Shown here: one piece after another, positions 60,466-64,000 of the stretch
Position numbering within the stretch: position 1 is the first letter of the stretch
Layout: every line of letters starts with the position of its first letter
Assembly: GCA_902769705.1 (NCBI GenBank)
Contig: CACXPX010000005.1
Span: 62,001 to 126,000, forward strand
Length of the DNA: 64,000 nt
Direction: 5' to 3'
DNA from: an uncultured Prevotellaceae bacterium
GTDB lineage: Bacteria > Bacteroidota > Bacteroidia > Bacteroidales > Bacteroidaceae
The notes under the pieces: generated by a model
Databases searched by the model: none
The model's input: the letters and a program-made list of their open reading frames with translations, nothing else
What the model was told of the DNA's origin: nothing
Made by a program: the position numbers and the translations under genes

Positions 60466-63400
60466 ATGTCTGTTAAAATGAAGAGCATTATTCGAACGAC
60501 ACTCTTATTGTGTCTGCTCTTGGTTGCACGAACTGCGGTAGCGCAAACTACAGCCAAAGGTACCGTCACAGACTCTACCGGAGAGCCCATTATCGGTGCG
60601 ACCATAGTAGAGAAAGGTGACGCCAAGAATGCAGCCGTGACCGACTTGGATGGTAACTTCACCCTGAAGTTGAACAAGTCGAAGACGATTGTGATATCAT
60701 ACGTAGGTATGGTGACACAAGAAGTAACTGCTGCGGCAAACATGCAAGTCGTGTTGCAAGATGACAATGCCGCCCTCGATGAGGTCGTCGTTGTTGGCTA
60801 CACCAGCAAGGCACGAAAAGACCTTACCGGTTCTGTGGGATCGGTCTCGGGTGCAAAACTCGCCGCAGTTCCTGTAACATCTGCCGCCGTTGCCCTGCAG
60901 GGTAAGATTTCCGGTGTGCAGGTGACCACCGTTGACGGTCAGCCTGGTGCCGATGTCAACATTCGTGTGCGTGGCGGCACATCTGTCACCCAGTCCAATG
61001 AACCTCTTTATATTGTTGATGGTTTCCAAGTGGACAACATCAATGATATTCCGCCAGGTGACATTGCATCTATTGACATTCTGAAGGACGCCTCTCTGAC
61101 CGCCATTTATGGAGCAAAAGGTGGTAATGGTGTAGTTGTGGTGACTACGAAGTCTGCCAAAGAGGGCAACGTGCAAGTGTCCTTCGACGGCAACCTCAAA
61201 ATCAGCCATCTGTCGAAGAAACTCGACCTGATGAATGCCCAAGACTTCGCCAACTACCAATACCAGTGGCACTCTTGTAATGGTACGCGTTCCTCGAATG
61301 GTAAGTTCTTCCGTTCAAACTTCGGTAACCCCTACGATCTCGACATGTACTCCACCCTGCCCTCTCACGACTGGCAGGATGAGGTGATGGGCGAAACACC
61401 GATTAACTACTCCACCAATGTCACAATCGGTGGTGGTTCGGAGAAGGTTAAGTTCAACGCCTCACTTACCCAAAGTGAAGACAAGGGTATCATTCTTGGT
61501 TCTGGCGTGCGCCGCACCAACTTCAACTTCAAGACCAATGTGCAGATTAACAAGAATCTCTCGCTTCAGTTCAACCCGAAATTCACCTACCGTCGCGACA
61601 ATGGCGCCGGTGGTAACAATATCGGTACGGGTGGTATCATCGACGTTCTGAAGTATCGCCCCACGAATGGTTTGCGTGAGTTCGGATATGTTGATCCCGC
61701 CTATGCCGACCCCGATGAGGAAGAACTCTTCACCTACACCAACCCAAAGAACGACATTGCCATCAACCAGTTGATCAAGCACACCTATACTTATACTAAT
61801 GGTATTGCACTCGACTGGAAGCCCATTAAAGGTCTGACACTCCGCTCTGAGGCCACCATCGGTCTGCAGTGGTATGACCAGAACCGTTTCTATGGCGCAC
61901 TGACCGAACTTGGTCAAAGCCATAACAACCAACCGGTGGCGCAACTCACCAACTACAAGCGTTTCAGCTATGTGTGGACCAACACTGCTGCCTACAACTT
62001 CACGATGAAGGAAGATCACAATTGGTCGTTCCTGATAGGTCAGGAAATCCACCACTCGCAAGGCAACAGCAACTATGTGATGAACCGCTATTTCCCACGT
62101 GCATTCACAGCTCGTGAGGCGTGGAACAATATGGGCTTCGGTACACCATATCTCTCAACCTCTGGTTTGAACACCCCCGACCGCACAGCTTCGTTCTTCG
62201 GCCAGGCCAACTACAACTACAAGCACCGCTACCTGTTGTCTGGAACATTCCGTGCTGACGGTTCCACAAAGTTCGCACCCGGCAACCAGTGGGGTTACTT
62301 CCCCTCAATTTCTGGAGCATGGGTGGTTTCTGAGGAGCCTTTCATGAAAGACATTGAATGGATTAGCCAGTTGAAACTACGTGCCGCTCTGGGTCTTTCG
62401 GGTAACAACCGCATCAACAACGACATGTGGCGCGTGCTCTATTCCATCAATTCTACTGGTGGCCCCGGCTTCGGCGAGGTAACACCATTTGGTGAGCAAT
62501 ATTATGGTAACAACGGCGGATCACAGTTCTCCAACCATGACATCAAATGGGAGACCACCATCACCCGCAACTTGGCTGCCGACATTTCGCTCTTCAACGG
62601 ACGCATCACCATCACGCCAGAAGTATATTGGAACACCACTCGCGACTTGCTCTACAAATCCGACCTGCCGTCAGTCATCGGATATACCAGCCAGATGCAG
62701 AACATCGGACAAGTGACCAATAAGGGTATCGAGTTTAGCATCACTGGAGACATCCTGCAAGGCAAGGACTACGTGCTTTCTGCCAATGTCAACTTTGGAT
62801 GGAACAAGAAGAAGATTGACAAGCTGAATGGCACCGATGATGTGGTTTGGGACCAAAACGACCGATGGAAGTCCAGTTATAACGATTACTGCTTGAAGGT
62901 TGGTGATGAAGTGGGCCTTATCTATGGTTTCGTCTACGACGGCCTTTACTCGTTCGATGAGTTCTACTTCGACCCGCTGAACAACTACCAAGCCGTTCCT
63001 TGGGGTTCTTCCGCAGCCGACAATGGCACATCTAACAACTGTGCCCCCCGCGAGGACGGATATGTAACTGTCATCAATGATGTTTCAGGAACCAGCAACT
63101 CGGGTATAGCTACCTTGCCTGGAAAGATCAAGTTCAAGGATCTCGACGGTGATGGCCGCATCACAGAGAACGACCGTACCGTCATTGGTAACACCAACCC
63201 GAAGATTCAAGGAGGTTTCGGTCTGAGTGGACAGTGGAAGAACTTCGACTTCACAGCCAACTTCACCTACATGCTCGATTTCGACATCAATAATGCAACC
63301 TCTTACACGCTCTCGTCTTCCGAGAAGAATGCCAAGAAGTTCTACAACGTGCTTGACAAGTTCAAGGATGGTTGGCAGTACAACGATATCGATGGTAGCC

Positions 63401-63786
63401 TGACCGGTACGAAGGGTGACATTCTCTACAAACTCTATTATGTGGACGACTGCGTAAACATCTACAAACGTGGCAATGTTAACAGAACTCTATGGAATCC
63501 GACCGACGTGACCACGAAGCTTACTCAGTCATACTTCATCGAAGACGGTTCGTTCCTGCGTTGTTCTGACATCACCATCGGTTATACACTTCCCAAGAAG
63601 TTGACCTCGAAGGCGGGTATCTCCAAGGCACGTTTCTATGTATCTGCGTCTAACCTGTTCATTATTACAGGCTATTCGGGCTACGATCCCGAGGTGGACA
63701 TTCAGACAGGTCTGACCTGCGGAATGGACTACAACCGTTATCCGCGCGCCCGCAGTTTCGTATTCGGTACAAACATCACATTCTAA
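60466..63786 (+). CDS. SusC-like TonB-dependent outer-membrane transporter
   Basis: 1106 residues. Signal peptide to about residue 27 (ARTAVAQ). A CarboxypepD_reg-like domain (GTVTDSTGEPIIGATIVEKG, residues 30-110) is followed by the TonB box and plug (LDEVVVVGYTSKARKDLTGS; GKISGVQVTTVDGQPGADVN; RVRGGTSV; PLYIVDG) and a C-terminal barrel ending FVFGTNITF. No N-terminal STN domain, so no direct anti-sigma signalling. With SusD and the neighbouring enzymes it should import pectin oligosaccharides. The alternative start ATG at 60478 is also possible. Confidence 0.95.
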   Translation: MSVKMKSIIRTTLLLCLLLVARTAVAQTTAKGTVTDSTGEPIIGATIVEKGDAKNAAVTDLDGNFTLKLNKSKTIVISYVGMVTQEVTAAANMQVVLQDDNAALDEVVVVGYTSKARKDLTGSVGSVSGAKLAAVPVTSAAVALQGKISGVQVTTVDGQPGADVNIRVRGGTSVTQSNEPLYIVDGFQVDNINDIPPGDIASIDILKDASLTAIYGAKGGNGVVVVTTKSAKEGNVQVSFDGNLKISHLSKKLDLMNAQDFANYQYQWHSCNGTRSSNGKFFRSNFGNPYDLDMYSTLPSHDWQDEVMGETPINYSTNVTIGGGSEKVKFNASLTQSEDKGIILGSGVRRTNFNFKTNVQINKNLSLQFNPKFTYRRDNGAGGNNIGTGGIIDVLKYRPTNGLREFGYVDPAYADPDEEELFTYTNPKNDIAINQLIKHTYTYTNGIALDWKPIKGLTLRSEATIGLQWYDQNRFYGALTELGQSHNNQPVAQLTNYKRFSYVWTNTAAYNFTMKEDHNWSFLIGQEIHHSQGNSNYVMNRYFPRAFTAREAWNNMGFGTPYLSTSGLNTPDRTASFFGQANYNYKHRYLLSGTFRADGSTKFAPGNQWGYFPSISGAWVVSEEPFMKDIEWISQLKLRAALGLSGNNRINNDMWRVLYSINSTGGPGFGEVTPFGEQYYGNNGGSQFSNHDIKWETTITRNLAADISLFNGRITITPEVYWNTTRDLLYKSDLPSVIGYTSQMQNIGQVTNKGIEFSITGDILQGKDYVLSANVNFGWNKKKIDKLNGTDDVVWDQNDRWKSSYNDYCLKVGDEVGLIYGFVYDGLYSFDEFYFDPLNNYQAVPWGSSAADNGTSNNCAPREDGYVTVINDVSGTSNSGIATLPGKIKFKDLDGDGRITENDRTVIGNTNPKIQGGFGLSGQWKNFDFTANFTYMLDFDINNATSYTLSSSEKNAKKFYNVLDKFKDGWQYNDIDGSLTGTKGDILYKLYYVDDCVNIYKRGNVNRTLWNPTDVTTKLTQSYFIEDGSFLRCSDITIGYTLPKKLTSKAGISKARFYVSASNLFIITGYSGYDPEVDIQTGLTCGMDYNRYPRARSFVFGTNITF

Positions 63787-63801
63787 AACAACATGACAGA
63801 T

Positions 63802-64000
63802 ATGAAATTCAAGCATATATTATTGACTGGCGTAGCAGCAATGGTGCTGACATCCTGTAATGACTATCTGGATGTAGAGGCTCCGTCAGCCTACACTGAG
63901 GAATTCGTCTTCAGCCAGAAGAGCGAGGTGTCACGTGCCCTCAACGGTGTTTATGCCCAGGCGTTGGTGAACGACCTTTATGGCGATGCCTACCTGAGCA
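63802..64000 (+). CDS. SusD-like surface glycan-binding lipoprotein (5' end only)
   Basis: The first 66 codons, cut by the window edge. Lipoprotein signal MKFKHILLTGVAAMVLTSC with the lipidated Cys followed by NDYLDVEAPS, typical for SusD. An ATG at 63793 is a possible alternative start. It lies 15 bases after susC and pairs with it to bind and deliver glycan. Confidence 0.9.
   Translation, partial: MKFKHILLTGVAAMVLTSCNDYLDVEAPSAYTEEFVFSQKSEVSRALNGVYAQALVNDLYGDAYLS

Overview
The window looks like a Bacteroidales chromosome, most likely Prevotella or a close relative. The evidence is the repeated Bacteroidetes promoter pattern (TTTG, about 20 bases, then TAnnTTTG), a SusC/SusD pair, UpxY- and DUF4924-type proteins and the style of the pectin-degrading proteins. 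No rRNA, tRNA, CRISPR array or intact transposon was seen.

Region 1 (1-26.6 kb, minus strand) is a visibly AT-rich surface-polysaccharide operon that runs off the left edge. Many genes overlap by ATGA or TAATG. In transcription order it holds: a VioA-like aminotransferase; an ATP-grasp enzyme; a second PLP-fold protein; another ATP-grasp and a GNAT; an acyl module (ACP, KASIII, SDR, KASIII, ACP, AMP-ligase); a 4,6-dehydratase; a GtrC/GtrB/GtrA-like trio; a third aminotransferase; two more ATP-grasp proteins (one fused to a GNAT); a CBS-nucleotidyltransferase; two glycosyltransferases; a lipoprotein; a CoA-transferase; a Wzx flippase; and a WbpP-like epimerase. The inferred product is an unusual amino-sugar glycan carrying acyl groups made on a dedicated carrier protein and groups joined by ATP-grasp ligases. 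This is the best candidate for an undescribed system. The operon has a recognisable promoter and a leader of about 280 nt, but no UpxY gene at its head.

Region 2 (26.6-37.7 kb) is housekeeping: fmt, an outer-membrane barrel, tsaC and a ClC channel; then YkvA and ROK genes; then LysE, DUF4924, rfbD and prfC. An orphan UpxY/NusG-like gene lies tail-to-tail with prfC.

Region 3 (37.8-45.2 kb, minus strand) is a complete trp operon in the order D-C-F-A-thioesterase-B-E-G, a circular permutation of the B-E-G-D-C-F-A order I recall from Bacteroides. It starts with a consensus promoter, a 16-residue leader peptide with three consecutive Trp codons, and a terminator-like hairpin: a classical attenuator.

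Region 4 (45.2-48.2 kb) holds remnants of a mobile-type module (inverted repeats around an AT-rich core, a truncated P-loop protein, a 22-bp palindromic tandem repeat), a 41-aa gene, rpe, an ECF sigma factor and a candidate small RNA.

Region 5 (48.2-64 kb, plus strand) is a pectin utilisation locus: a GH28-GH105 fusion, a PL1 pectate lyase, a large secreted protein of unknown role, a CE8 pectinesterase, SusC, and the start of SusD. The same 22-bp repeat family occurs at three intergenic sites (27.3, 45.9 and 56.2 kb).
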